Shown: positions 26,360 through 36,317 of the stretch, one piece after another
Position numbering within the stretch: the first letter of the stretch is position 1
How the letters are laid out: each line of letters starts with the position of its first letter
Origin: DASQBT01 sp049578545
GTDB lineage: Bacteria; Pseudomonadota; Gammaproteobacteria; Burkholderiales; Thiobacillaceae
Assembly (NCBI GenBank): GCA_049578545.1
Contig: JBAUMF010000042.1
Span: 1 to 45,484 of the forward strand
Direction of reading: 5' to 3'
DNA length: 45,484 bases
Position numbers and translations under genes: made by a program
The notes under the pieces: model-generated
The model's input: only the letters and a program-made list of their open reading frames with translations
What the model was told of the DNA's origin: nothing
The model's database searches: none

Positions 26360-27226
26360 TCAGGCGGTGGCCTGAAGCTGGCGTGCCAGGTCCCGCCGGT
26401 ACTGGCGCAGGGTCTTTACGTCCGGAAGCGTCACACCCAGCAAGGTGGCGAGTTTGCTTAAAAGGATGGAGATGACACGGCGCTCATGTTCGTCGGTGAA
26501 ATTGATCTGCTCTTCAAGCCAGCGCTCCAGCCATTCGGGTTCCGGCAGGCGGCTTTGCACCGTGTCCAGAGGAAACAGACTTGCGTTTACGTGAAGATTG
26601 GTGGGGTGGATGGGTTTGCTGCTGCGAGTTGCGCTGGCCATCAGCACGCCGATTTTTGCAAAGGCAAGCCTGGCTGCGTTTCCCGCCTGTCTTACCGCGC
26701 GTTCCATGTAGCGGTAATAGGCACCGGCGTGGCGCGCTTCGTCGGCGGCAACCAACCGGTAAATCTGCTTGATGACAGGTTCGGTATGCCAGTCCGCAGC
26801 ACGCAGATACCACTGAGTCAGACGTATTTCGCCGCCAAAGTGCAGCATTAGGGTTTCCAGTGGCGGTGCGGGGTCAAATTCGAACCGGACCTGATGCAAC
26901 TCTGCTTCCGTTGGAACCAGATCAGGTCGGAAGCGCTGCAGGTATTCCATCAGGACCAGCGCATGTTTCTGCTCTTCGAAGAACCAGACCGACATGAACG
27001 CAGAAAAGTCGCTGTCCTCACGGTTGTCGCGCAGAAACATTTCCGTGGCTGGCAGGGCAGACCACTCGGTAATCGCATTCATCTTGATGGTGACGGCCTG
27101 CTCATCGGTAAGCAGCTTGGAATCAAAGCCGGACCAGTTGATGTCCGACTCCATGTTCCAGCGAACCTTCTCGAGTTTGCTGTAAAGGGTAGGGTAGAGC
27201 ATGCCGTGTTCCAGTGTTCTTGCCAT
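26360..27226 (-). CDS. Ferritin-like diiron protein, acyl-ACP desaturase family
   Basis: 288 residues, helical. Diiron ligand motifs follow the order of soluble acyl-ACP desaturases: Glu in EWSALPATE (54-62), EEQKH (84-88), Glu133 in GGEIRLTQ, and DEARH (162-166). Such enzymes introduce double bonds into fatty acyl-ACP; other diiron oxygenases with this fold exist, so substrate is inferred. The promoter region carries a copy of the CCAACC-S-GGTTGG palindrome and degenerate versions, tying it to the downstream HTH gene. Confidence 0.75.
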   Translation of the reverse strand: MARTLEHGMLYPTLYSKLEKVRWNMESDINWSGFDSKLLTDEQAVTIKMNAITEWSALPATEMFLRDNREDSDFSAFMSVWFFEEQKHALVLMEYLQRFRPDLVPTEAELHQVRFEFDPAPPLETLMLHFGGEIRLTQWYLRAADWHTEPVIKQIYRLVAADEARHAGAYYRYMERAVRQAGNAARLAFAKIGVLMASATRSSKPIHPTNLHVNASLFPLDTVQSRLPEPEWLERWLEEQINFTDEHERRVISILLSKLATLLGVTLPDVKTLRQYRRDLARQLQATA

Positions 27227-27287
27227 GATATTAAATTTGAGTGTCGCCTACATGACAGCGGAAGGCAATGGTGAGCTTGCTGTTCAG

Positions 27288-27300
27288 CCAACCCGGTTGG
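27288..27300. promoter_or_regulatory. Palindromic operator-like site 3
   Basis: CCAACC-C-GGTTGG, 62 bases upstream of the diiron gene start and within the divergent region shared with the small secreted protein at 27404. Confidence 0.65.
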
Positions 27301-27317
27301 CCTACCCGGTATCCCCA

Positions 27318-27333
27318 CCAGGTTGGAACCTGG
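27318..27333. promoter_or_regulatory. Related palindrome next to operator site 3
   Basis: CCAGGTT-GG-AACCTGG, a perfect 7-bp-arm palindrome that reuses GGTTGG. With site 3 and the partial match CCTACCCGGTA at 27301-27311, the intergenic region is packed with related half sites. Confidence 0.5.
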
Positions 27334-27403
27334 TTGCTTATCGGACGGGCGACGAATACCTAATCTGCAAGCACCTACCACACCTGATTAAAAGGAGCTT
27401 GTC

Positions 27404-27727
27404 ATGCGTATCCATTCTTCCCCCCTCAATTTCCCTATGGTTCTGGTGGCGGCAGCCAGTATTTTAGGTGCAATCTATACTTCTACCCCGGCTCATGCAC
27501 GTGATCTGGTGGGCAATCCGATAGCGGCGAGTTCAGGCGTTGCGAAGGGAACAGCAACAAAGGCGGCAATCAATAAAAAGGCCACCCGCCTTGCCAGGTC
27601 TCAAGCCAGCGACGTGAACGATGCGGTTGCGTCCAGCATGTTGGCAGCGCAGGGTGCGGGTAATGATGCAGCTCGCAGGGCTGAGTTCGCTCGCCGACTG
27701 TTCTGGGTCATGCTAAGCATGCGCTGA
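27404..27727 (+). CDS. Small secreted Ala-rich protein (107 aa)
   Basis: Good AGGAG site before the ATG. A signal peptide of about 32 residues ends TSTPAHA; the mature part is Ala/Lys/Arg-rich (GTATKAAINKKATRLARSQA, LAAQGAGNDAARRAEFARRLFW). No known family. It is divergent from the diiron gene and may share the operator-rich region. Confidence 0.6.
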   Translation: MRIHSSPLNFPMVLVAAASILGAIYTSTPAHARDLVGNPIAASSGVAKGTATKAAINKKATRLARSQASDVNDAVASSMLAAQGAGNDAARRAEFARRLFWVMLSMR

Positions 27728-27730
27728 TGT

Positions 27731-28072
27731 TCAGAGCTGAAAAGCGTCGCGGTAGAAAAATACAAATCGTCCGGTTTCGATGTCGATCATGAGCCGGGCG
27801 CCATGATTCAGACCATAATCGACATAACCGGGCGTGGCTGAAAGTTGATGGCATTCGCTGACATGCTGGGGGGCCTCGAAATTCCGGTCTCGGTCGTACC
27901 ATGACAGCAGCATCGGTTCTTCGAACAGCTTCCCGGCCTCGGCCTTGGCCAGTTCCATTGCGGCACGATAATCGGCAGGTGAGGGATCGGGCAGGAGCTT
28001 GAGCGTATTGACGCCAGAGAAGTCAGGTGGTCTGGGCAGCGGGCATGCCGGCTCGGGTTGTTTTTCTTCCAT
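27731..28072 (-). CDS. AF1514-family-like conserved hypothetical protein
   Basis: 113 residues starting at 28072, where TGATG joins it to the pseudouridine synthase stop (one-base overlap). The segment LSWYDRDRNFEAPQHVSECH followed by PGYVDYGLNHGARLMIDI resembles the small uncharacterised AF1514-type family; this is recognition from memory. Soluble, no signal peptide. Two conserved Cys/His positions (SECHQ) could bind metal. Confidence 0.65.
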   Translation of the reverse strand: MEEKQPEPACPLPRPPDFSGVNTLKLLPDPSPADYRAAMELAKAEAGKLFEEPMLLSWYDRDRNFEAPQHVSECHQLSATPGYVDYGLNHGARLMIDIETGRFVFFYRDAFQL

Positions 28073-28803
28073 CAGAACTGTTCTCCTTCGGCCAGATAGC
28101 GCCACCGACCCTCCGGCAGAGCGCCAAGCTTGACCTGACCGATGCGAACCCGTTTCAGTCCGATAGCTTTAAGCCCGACCAACTCGCACATGCGGCGAAT
28201 CTGGCGCTTCTTTCCCTCACGCAATATAAAGCGAAGCTGGTCCCGGTTTTGCCAGCTTACCTTGGCCGGCTTCAGGGTTTGACCATCGAGTTCGAGGCCA
28301 TGGTTCAACAGGGCAAGGCCGCTGTCAGAGAGGCTGCCCTGAACGCGAACCAGATATTCCTTTTCGACCGCAGAGTTTTCGCCAATCAATTGTTTGGCGA
28401 TCCGGCCATCCTCCGTCAGCACCAGTAGACCCTGGGAATCAATATCAAGTCTGCCGGCCGGGGCAAGGCCTTTAAGCTGACTCGGGTAAAAGTGCGTCGG
28501 CGACCGGTCTTCCTTCCAGCGTGATTCCCTATTTATCAGTGAGACAGCTGGCTGGTAATTGTCTTCCGGCAAACCCGACACAAAACCGATCGGCTTGTTG
28601 AGCAGGATGGTGACGCGTTGCTGCTGCCGGGCCTGGGCTGCCTTGTTCAGGGTGATGCGCTGGCCAGGTAAGATTTTTGTCCCCAGCTCGTTGACCTGCT
28701 CGCCATCGACATACACCCAACCTTGCTCGATGTAGGTATCCGCCTCGCGGCGGGAACACAGTCCCAGTTCTGACATGCGTTTGGATAATCTGATTCTTTC
28801 CAT
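28072..28803 (-). CDS. RsuA/RluB/E/F-family rRNA pseudouridine synthase
   Basis: 243 residues. An N-terminal S4 RNA-binding domain (RLSKRMSELGLCSRREADTYI) precedes the catalytic domain with GRLDIDSQGLLVLTEDG (catalytic Asp120), VEKEYLVRV and EGKKRQIRRMCELVG. It isomerises a uridine in ribosomal RNA. Overall it looks closest to the RluF branch, but the exact target is not determinable here. Coupled with the AF1514-like gene. Confidence 0.88.
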   Translation of the reverse strand: MERIRLSKRMSELGLCSRREADTYIEQGWVYVDGEQVNELGTKILPGQRITLNKAAQARQQQRVTILLNKPIGFVSGLPEDNYQPAVSLINRESRWKEDRSPTHFYPSQLKGLAPAGRLDIDSQGLLVLTEDGRIAKQLIGENSAVEKEYLVRVQGSLSDSGLALLNHGLELDGQTLKPAKVSWQNRDQLRFILREGKKRQIRRMCELVGLKAIGLKRVRIGQVKLGALPEGRWRYLAEGEQF

Positions 28804-29033
28804 GGGTAAGATTGTGTCCCATGAACAACCGCCTGCAAAACATTGACAGACATAACCCAGGGGCGCTGGTCAGGAGCAGCCAACGCGGGGCGCCCAGTTG
28901 GTTTTGTCCTGGCGATCCTCAATCGTATTGTGGTGTTCACAATTGGGGGTCGTCGGTGAGCCTTGAGTTTGCCGCGCAAGAGGCCCTGTTTCTCCTGTAA
29001 GAATGCTGTTGTAAGTGGGGGTCGGTTCTTGTC

Positions 29034-30437
<1,404 letters not shown>

Positions 30438-30571
30438 GGAAAGCCCTAATAAAGTCAGCCCGTCGCCCAGATTGGAAGGGCGCCAGTCTAAGGCAGACGA
30501 ATGGAAATAAACCGTTGAGTCGAGCGGCAAGACTGGAACCGCCGCGCGAGCAGACCGTATTATGACGAAAG

Positions 30572-30637
30572 CCGTGCAGCAAGGAAACACCGCACGGTCA
30601 TGGACAGCTCATAGCGCAAGGAAAGCAACGCTATGAG
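30572..30637 (-). promoter_or_regulatory. Twin stem-loops upstream of rhlE
   Basis: Two palindromes 10 bases apart: CTCATAGCG/CGCTATGAG (30608-30616 with 30629-30637) and CCGTGC/GCACGG (30572-30577 with 30592-30597). Both loops contain the same TTTCCTTG on the minus strand. The first includes the TAG of the YbaK-type gene. Neither has a T tract, so they are more likely RNA structures in the YbaK-rhlE intergenic transcript than terminators. Confidence 0.45.
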
Positions 30638-31131
30638 TGCTGGCTCCAGTTCAGGTGATGGGCGCGTGGCTGGGTGAACGTGCAGTGTGGAGCGTCGCCG
30701 AACAGGTCTTGCAGATAGCGGGTCTCCACATGGATAAGGCGTTCATGATCTCCGGCCTCCAGGTAGATTTCGGGCTGGGCCATGAGGGCATCGTCCCACA
30801 CCATCTCTACACCCCATGCGTTCGGCAGCCCGGGTACCACACCCGATTCGCAGTCGGCGAACAGGGTGTTAACCATGTTCTCATCCGCCAGATTGAGTTC
30901 ACGACTGTAATCCTGACTCAGCTTGCCCAGGCGGATTTCCTTATCCGCTGGAATCATCGCCACCATGTAACAGCCATCTCCTTCCAGCAACACACCCTTG
31001 GCGACACGATTGGCATCCACCATCGCGTAACGGGCAGTTTCCATGCTGGTATGGCTGTGGGAATGCGCAACGATATCAAACGGGATGAGGTGTTGATCCA
31101 GATACCGTTCGATTTTATGCAGGGCCTTCAT
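30631..31131 (-). CDS. YbaK/EbsC-type aminoacyl-tRNA deacylase domain protein
   Basis: 166 residues. The YbaK-fold pattern is visible: HSHSHTSMETARYAMVDANRVAKGVLLEGDGCYMVAMIPAD, then LGKLSQDYSRELNLADEN and GVVPGLPNAWGVEMVWD. Members hydrolyse mischarged aminoacyl-tRNAs; stand-alone relatives vary in substrate. Located upstream of rhlE on the same strand, with 193 bases between them. Confidence 0.85.
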   Translation of the reverse strand: MKALHKIERYLDQHLIPFDIVAHSHSHTSMETARYAMVDANRVAKGVLLEGDGCYMVAMIPADKEIRLGKLSQDYSRELNLADENMVNTLFADCESGVVPGLPNAWGVEMVWDDALMAQPEIYLEAGDHERLIHVETRYLQDLFGDAPHCTFTQPRAHHLNWSQHS

Positions 31132-31186
31132 AAATCACCTCCTTCATGACAGGTTCGCCTTATGTCACTATAGTTCAGTTTATCCA

Positions 31187-31457
31187 GCGCCGGTTTCCGC
31201 TTATGTCACGCGTTCGACGGGGACGATTTCTTCAGCCTGGTGGACGCACGCTGGCTCAGCTTGGTTCGCGCGTACGGCAAGCGGGACGCAACAATGCGGA
31301 TAGTGGAACTGCCCGCGCATTCGGGTTGCGGCAGGAGGGTGCGTCTTCTGTGCTGGGCTTCTTGCCAATGCGGGCAAGGCCTCTGGCTCGTCGCTTGCCC
31401 TGTATCCATCACTTTCCTGCCTGCAGAGCATCAGCTGAAATTCGTGTTGACAGGCCA
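31187..31457. mobile_element. Diverged MITE-like element, old copy
   Basis: Colinear with the element at 41631-41898 over nearly its whole length, with many substitutions and small indels. Shared blocks include GCAAGC-GGACGCAACA, TGCGTCTxCTG..TG, CTTCT-GCCAATG, TGCATCCATC and GTGTT-ACAGGCC at the right end. The left end is degraded, so the boundary is approximate. It lies directly upstream of the membrane-protein gene at 31513 and fills the gap after the YbaK gene. Confidence 0.65.
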
Positions 31458-31512
31458 TGGGGGGTTCATGGCTGGTTCCATTGCGATGAAGCAGGTAACA
31501 ACGGAGGTTGTC

Positions 31513-32058
31513 GTGGGTAAGTCGGCGGGTATTGTGTTGTTAATTATTGGAGTGATTCTCGGGCCGGGATATTACATCTACACACGCTTTTATACAGGCA
31601 GGGAGATTACCGAACTGCCTCTGGAATTCAGCGCCGGTCCGGATGGGCGTCCGGTCGCAATTGCACGCTTTGACCTGTTGCCGGTGATGGGACCGGTCAC
31701 CGTGATTCTGAACCTCACTATAAGCTACGGTCCCACTCTCACACCCCCCAATACCCCGCGCAATCGATATCGGGCCAGGATCACTCTTAACGGAACAACA
31801 ATACTCTCCCAACCCTTCACCTTAAAGGCCACGCAGGTGGAAGCGACGCCTGCGCAGGTTTTCAAACATTCCCTGCCTGTGATGAGTATCAAAACCCCAG
31901 GCGAGTACAGGCTGGAACTGGCTCAGGATGGCGAAGCGGAAATGGAAATCAAGCAGGCGTCAGTGCAGGTGCGGGCCGGGGTGCATTACCTTAATACCAC
32001 GCTATTGGCTGTTGGCATTGTCTTGCTGTCGGCCGGAGTGTACGTCATTTTGATCTAA
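31513..32058 (+). CDS. Membrane protein with an extracytoplasmic domain (181 aa)
   Basis: GTG start with GGAGG six bases upstream; in-frame ATGs at 31468 and 31486 are alternatives. A hydrophobic helix at each end (AGIVLLIIGVILGPGYYIY, and LLAVGIVLLSAGVYVILI) brackets a strand-rich domain of about 125 residues that looks immunoglobulin- or jelly-roll-like (VTVILNLTISYG, YRARITLNGTTILS, GEYRLELAQDGEAEMEIK). Unknown function. The frame runs open back into the MITE copy, so the upstream extension is not trusted. Confidence 0.6.
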   Translation: MGKSAGIVLLIIGVILGPGYYIYTRFYTGREITELPLEFSAGPDGRPVAIARFDLLPVMGPVTVILNLTISYGPTLTPPNTPRNRYRARITLNGTTILSQPFTLKATQVEATPAQVFKHSLPVMSIKTPGEYRLELAQDGEAEMEIKQASVQVRAGVHYLNTTLLAVGIVLLSAGVYVILI

Positions 32059-32295
32059 GCAGGATTCTGTCTGCAGATTGCTCTCGTTCCTGTTGAAATA
32101 TGTCATTTCGCCGCCCCATTGGCAACCTCGGCTGACGGGCTTCTTCATTTCGGTGTCGGCGGCATTCGCGGGTGTGCGCATCCCCACTTTGGAAGGAACC
32201 GGCACAGCGGCCATGCGTGCGAAGCTGCATAGTGGAGCCGGTTTATTACGGTGCCCCGCTGCGTCCGTACCGATGTGCAACGCGCCCGCACCGGC
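32059..32295. other. Gene-free region before the tandem repeat
   Basis: No gene is supported between the membrane protein stop and the repeat. Several frames are open by virtue of GC content but lack start signals and family resemblance. Confidence 0.3.
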
Positions 32296-32544
32296 TGCTC
32301 CCTGCTCATGCTGGCCGCCTCCGAAGACTCATCCGAAATTGAGGCCCCATCGTGTCGGCGTCTGGCAGCATTCACGGGCGGTCGCACCTCCCGCCTGCGG
32401 CGGCAGGCACTGCTCCCTGCTCATGCTGAGCCGCCTCCGAAGACTCATCCGAAATTGAGGCCCCATCGTGTCGGCGTCTGGCAGCATTCGCGGGCGGTCG
32501 CACCTCTCGCCTGCGGCGACAGGCACTGCTCCCTGCTCATGCTG
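32296..32544. repeat. 115-116-bp tandem repeat, 2.2 copies, at the trpB2 3' end
   Basis: Copies start at 32296, 32411 and 32527 (last one 18 bases), each with TGCTCCCTGCTCATGCTG; the two full copies differ at only a few bases. The partial copy covers the trpB2 stop codon. Each unit contains the small palindrome GCCTGC-GGCG-GCAGGC or a near version. On the minus strand, two successive copies each encode a 31-residue frame (32445-32540 and 32329-32424) starting MSREQCL and ending GLNFG, the first beginning in an ATGA overlap with the trpB2 stop. Confidence 0.8.
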
Positions 32545-33892
32545 CCACCTTCGGCAACCGGTGTAGCGCCGCCTCGATCTCGTGCTCCGGGTAGGCATAA
32601 TCCTGCAGCTTGCCGGCGAAATAGGCGTCATACGACGCCATGTCAAAATGGCCATGGCCCGAAAGGTTGAAGAACAGGGTCTTCGGTTCCCCGCTCTGCT
32701 TGCAACGAACAGCCTCGTCGATGCAGGCACGGATGGCGTGACAGGATTCGGGGGCAGGGATGATGCCCTCGGCACGGGCGAACTGCACGCCGGCATCAAA
32801 AGTGGCCAGTTGTGGCACCGCCAGGGCCTCGATCAAGCCCTCTTTATAGAGCTGGGAGACCAGGGGCGAATCGCCATGGTAGCGCAGGCCGCCGGCGTGG
32901 ATGCCCGGGGGGACAAAGTCATGGCCCAGGGTGTACATCAGCATAAGGGGTGTATGGCCAACCGTATCGCCAAAGTCATACGCATAGTGACCGCGGGTCA
33001 GCGTTGGGCACGAGGTCGGTTCCACCGCCACCAGGCGCACGTTCCTACCGGCCGCCTTGTCGGCAAAAAAGGGGAAGGCCACGCCGGCGAAGTTGGAGCC
33101 TCCGCCGCATGCGGCGAAGATCATGTCCGGATAGTCGCCCACTTTCTCGAACTGCTTCCTGGCTTCCAGCCCTATCACCGACTGATGCATGCATACATGG
33201 TTGAGCACTGAGCCCAGCGCATAGTTGGTATCGGGGCGGCCGGCTGCTTCCTCCACTGCCTCGGAAATGGCAATGCCAAGACTGCCGGGAGAGTCGGGAT
33301 CCTCGGCCAGAATCTTGCGGCCGGATTCGGTCATATTGGTGGGTGAGGCAAACACTTCAGCGCCCCAGGTTTGCATCATCGAACGGCGAAAGGGCTTCTG
33401 CTCATAACTCACCTTCACCATGTAGACGCGCACCTCGATGCCGAACATCTGGCCTGCCAGTGCAAGACTTGAGCCCCACTGGCCCGCGCCGGTTTCGGTG
33501 GACAACCGCTTAACTCCGGCCTGGGCATTGTAGTACGCCTGTGCAATGGAAGTGTTGACCTTGTGCGAACCCGCGGGCGAAACCCCTTCGTACTTGTAGT
33601 AGATCTTCGCCGGCGTGGCCAGCGCCGCTTCCAGCCGATGGGCGCGGAACAGCGGCGAAGGCCGGTACATGCACCAGGCTTCGCGCACTGGATCGGGAAC
33701 GGGTATCCAGCGCTCGGCTGATACTTCCTGCTCGATGAGGGCCATGGGAAGGATGGCTGCCAGGGCCTCCGGGCCGATGGGCTTGCCGTCCGGTCCCAGG
33801 GGCGGTGCCGGACGGTTGGGCATGTCCGCCACTACGTTGTACCAGTGGGTGGGGATGTCTTTTTCTTCCGGCAGGATCTTGGTTTCGGTCAT
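32537..33892 (-). CDS. TrpB2-type tryptophan synthase beta-like PLP enzyme
   Basis: 451 residues, longer than canonical TrpB and with the N-terminal extension typical of the TrpB2 branch (PTHWYNVVADMPNRPAPPLGP). The cofactor lysine is in GSHKVNTS (near residue 111), with ETGAGQWGSSLA and CGGGSNFAG for phosphate binding. TrpB2 makes tryptophan from indole and serine and does not need TrpA; no trpA is nearby. The third of three adjacent ATGs is best spaced from GGAG. The 3' end lies in the tandem repeat. Confidence 0.88.
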   Translation of the reverse strand: MTETKILPEEKDIPTHWYNVVADMPNRPAPPLGPDGKPIGPEALAAILPMALIEQEVSAERWIPVPDPVREAWCMYRPSPLFRAHRLEAALATPAKIYYKYEGVSPAGSHKVNTSIAQAYYNAQAGVKRLSTETGAGQWGSSLALAGQMFGIEVRVYMVKVSYEQKPFRRSMMQTWGAEVFASPTNMTESGRKILAEDPDSPGSLGIAISEAVEEAAGRPDTNYALGSVLNHVCMHQSVIGLEARKQFEKVGDYPDMIFAACGGGSNFAGVAFPFFADKAAGRNVRLVAVEPTSCPTLTRGHYAYDFGDTVGHTPLMLMYTLGHDFVPPGIHAGGLRYHGDSPLVSQLYKEGLIEALAVPQLATFDAGVQFARAEGIIPAPESCHAIRACIDEAVRCKQSGEPKTLFFNLSGHGHFDMASYDAYFAGKLQDYAYPEHEIEAALHRLPKVAA

Positions 33893-33975
33893 CATCATCT
33901 CCAGGTCTATTTGGCGGCGTCAGGGTTGAACTGCAACAGCGTTTTGACGAGACTTTACCTGCGCAGGATTTCGGA

Positions 33976-34422
33976 TTACAGCTTCAGGGGCCCGACGTGT
34001 GCGACGGCGGTGGGGTCATCGTTCCATAGGGATGGATCGGCGTCTACGTAACACTCGATCAACATGCCATCCGGATCGTGTAAGTAAAGTGACTGGCTGA
34101 CGCGGTGATCGGATTGCCCGGCTAGCGGAACCCCCTTCGCAGCCAGATGGTCACGAAAGGCGCGCAGCTCTTCCAGGCTGTCACCCACCTTGAAGGCAAG
34201 GTGGTACAGGCCGACCCCAAATTCGTGGACACCCGGTGCGCTGGGTCCCACTTCCATCAGACCCAGATCGTGGTGATTCTCTCCGCAGGTGAAAAACACC
34301 ATGGCATTGTGGTAGCGCGCTACTTCCTTGAGTCCCAGTACATCGCGGTAGAACGGCACGGATCGTTCAAGGCTGCGAACCTTGATGACAGCATGTCCCA
34401 GTTTCAGTGCATGGACAGGCAT
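33976..34422 (-). CDS. VOC-family (glyoxalase/dioxygenase-like) protein
   Basis: 148 residues with two beta-alpha-beta-beta-beta modules: LGHAVIKVRSLERSVPFYRDVLGL and VGLYHLAFKVGDSLEELRAFRDHL. Probable metal ligands are His10, a His in the second module (YHLAFKV) and Glu in GMLIECYVD. Members include glyoxalase I, extradiol dioxygenases and resistance proteins; the reaction here is unknown. It starts 19 bases after the rhodanese stop, so the two are likely cotranscribed. Confidence 0.85.
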   Translation of the reverse strand: MPVHALKLGHAVIKVRSLERSVPFYRDVLGLKEVARYHNAMVFFTCGENHHDLGLMEVGPSAPGVHEFGVGLYHLAFKVGDSLEELRAFRDHLAAKGVPLAGQSDHRVSQSLYLHDPDGMLIECYVDADPSLWNDDPTAVAHVGPLKL

Positions 34423-34441
34423 GACTGCAATTACCTGCTGA

Positions 34442-35023
34442 TCAGTGGAACACCAATTTGGTCTTGTCCAGGTCGTAGGACCAGGGCAGGCCGGAATTCT
34501 TCCAGCCATTGACTGCGCGCCGACCCTTGTCAGGGCCGTCCTTGGCAAGATCGCCTTCAAAGCCATCCACCACCGACCAGACATTGGTATAGCCCTGCCT
34601 GCCGAGAAAATCGGCGCCCATGGCGCTGCGGTCACCTGACCGGCAGATCAGCACGATGGGGTCTCCTTTTTCGGTGCCCTTGTCGAGCGCCCAATAATCA
34701 AAGTTGGCTAGAAAGTCGGGGTTGGGAAAGCGGACAAAGGTGCTTTTCTTGTCGTCCCATTTATTGTAATTCATGATGCCAAAAGGCACGTTGCCATCGA
34801 TCCCATCCGGAACGCCGACAAACAGCAGTTCCTCCGGCGTGCGCAAGTCCAGGAACAGGGTCTTCGGATGGGCCTTGATAAAGTCCGGCACTTCCTTCGC
34901 CTCCAGATAGAGGCCAAGCTTGGTCTGCTTGATTTGAGGCAAGCTGGCTGGGTCAACTGCCCTGGTCGCCAGGGGTAATGCAAGCAGCGAGAGCAGCAGG
35001 GTAACAAGCAAGGAATTCTTCAT
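34442..35023 (-). CDS. Secreted rhodanese-like protein
   Basis: 193 residues with a signal peptide (LLVTLLLSLLALPLATRAV) and one rhodanese domain. The active loop is CRSGDRSA with the persulfide-forming Cys, preceded by TLFLDLRTPEELLFVGVPDGI. A periplasmic sulfurtransferase or sulfide-handling role fits the sulfur theme of the window. It precedes the VOC gene. Confidence 0.9.
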   Translation of the reverse strand: MKNSLLVTLLLSLLALPLATRAVDPASLPQIKQTKLGLYLEAKEVPDFIKAHPKTLFLDLRTPEELLFVGVPDGIDGNVPFGIMNYNKWDDKKSTFVRFPNPDFLANFDYWALDKGTEKGDPIVLICRSGDRSAMGADFLGRQGYTNVWSVVDGFEGDLAKDGPDKGRRAVNGWKNSGLPWSYDLDKTKLVFH

Positions 35024-35083
35024 CGGTTCCTCCTGTGGGCTGGTCCTATCAAGGTGTAAGTATAGCGAGCCATGACAAGCCGG

Positions 35084-35908
35084 TCAGGTATTGCCCAGCA
35101 GCCTTATTTCTCGCTGAGGGAAGGGGATCATTATTCCTTGTCCACGGAATGTTTCCAGGATGGCCTTGTTGATTTCACCAATGCTCAAGGCATAGTCAGC
35201 CACCTTGACCCAGGGCTTCACGCCAATATGGACGGAAGAGTCAGCCAGGGTGCTGACCTGAATCAAAGGGCGGGGATCCTGCAACACTCTGGGATTGGCA
35301 CGCAGGATTTCGTCGATCGCATTGAGCACCCTGTTCAGGTCGGTATCGTAGGCCACCCCCACACTCAGGCTCATTTGCCGGATTTCGCCGTAGTTATGCA
35401 GAATCTCGCCCGCGATTTTGCGATTGGGGATCAAAACACGCGACAAATCCAGATGGCTCAGCGTCGTGTTGAAAAGGCTGATTTGCTCCACCGTGCCTTC
35501 CTCTTGTGCGATGGAAATGTATTCACCCACCTTGAACGGCCGGGTAAAGATGATGGTTAAGCCCGCAGCCAGATTCGACAACACACCCTGCATGGCCAGA
35601 GCAATGCCTGCACCGGCGACACCCAGGCCCGCAATCAGCGGCAGCAGCTCAACCCCCAGATTTTGCAGGGCCATGATCAGGAACAGGCCCAGCACCACCA
35701 GTCGGACGATCCGTACCAGCAACTGACGGACAGTGATGTCCAATCCAAGCCGCGTGAGCATCCTGTCCGTCAGGCTGCCCACCCATCGGCCCACATAAAA
35801 ACCCGCAACCAGAATGAGCACGGCTGCCAGGACTTTGGGGCCGAACTTGATGCCAAGATCGATCAAGGTGCCTTGTGCCTGTTCCAGGGCCGAAACGTGT
35901 TCGTTCAT
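35084..35908 (-). CDS. MscS-type small-conductance mechanosensitive channel
   Basis: 274 residues. Three N-terminal membrane helices end in the pore-lining Gly/Ala helix (LIAGLGVAGAGIALAMQGVLSNLAAG), followed by the MscS beta domain (RPFKVGEYISI, GTVEQISLFNTTL, RVLIPNRKI) and C-terminal domain. It opens under membrane tension and protects against osmotic downshock. The ATG at 35908 fits the family; frames to 35953 or 36037 would add non-typical residues. Confidence 0.9.
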   Translation of the reverse strand: MNEHVSALEQAQGTLIDLGIKFGPKVLAAVLILVAGFYVGRWVGSLTDRMLTRLGLDITVRQLLVRIVRLVVLGLFLIMALQNLGVELLPLIAGLGVAGAGIALAMQGVLSNLAAGLTIIFTRPFKVGEYISIAQEEGTVEQISLFNTTLSHLDLSRVLIPNRKIAGEILHNYGEIRQMSLSVGVAYDTDLNRVLNAIDEILRANPRVLQDPRPLIQVSTLADSSVHIGVKPWVKVADYALSIGEINKAILETFRGQGIMIPFPQREIRLLGNT

Positions 35909-36317
35909 ATGTCGTTCCAGGAGGTCATGAGCGCCAAATTCTAGCCCATTCATGGCCGGCAAATGCCAGTTGAGCTGTGTAACCGGGATGCCCGATTCAG
36001 GCAGATCTGCCGCCGTCCGGTTTTTCGGCACTGCCATTCCTCTGCCTGCCGCAACGATTCGGCATCAGCGAAATCGACGGTCCGGCTGTCGTATGCGTGT
36101 GTATTCAATATGCGGCGTGCGTGCCTGATCGGACTCCGACATTGCTCTGTCAGCCCGATCATCTTTGTTACATAAGCACAGGGCAATCAACACAGCAACA
36201 ATGAGAGCAGTGGGGTCTTACAATTGTGTTCAGGTGGGCAGGGTGGTGACGATCACATGCCCTGGAGTCACTGCCCTTACTGTTTGGCAGTCTATGTGAG
36301 GGGGAGCGAATTGCCGG
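35909..36317. other. Intergenic region between mscS and a small ORF
   Basis: No gene supported. Base composition falls relative to neighbours. It should contain the mscS promoter on the minus strand. Confidence 0.3.

Noticed and set aside
28812..29000. 62-codon plus-strand frame between the pseudouridine synthase and rhlE
   Set aside because: No ribosome binding site and no recognisable sequence pattern.
31240..31512. N-terminal extension of the 31513 membrane protein
   Set aside because: The extension is the MITE sequence read through by chance. A ribosome binding site supports the GTG at 31513.
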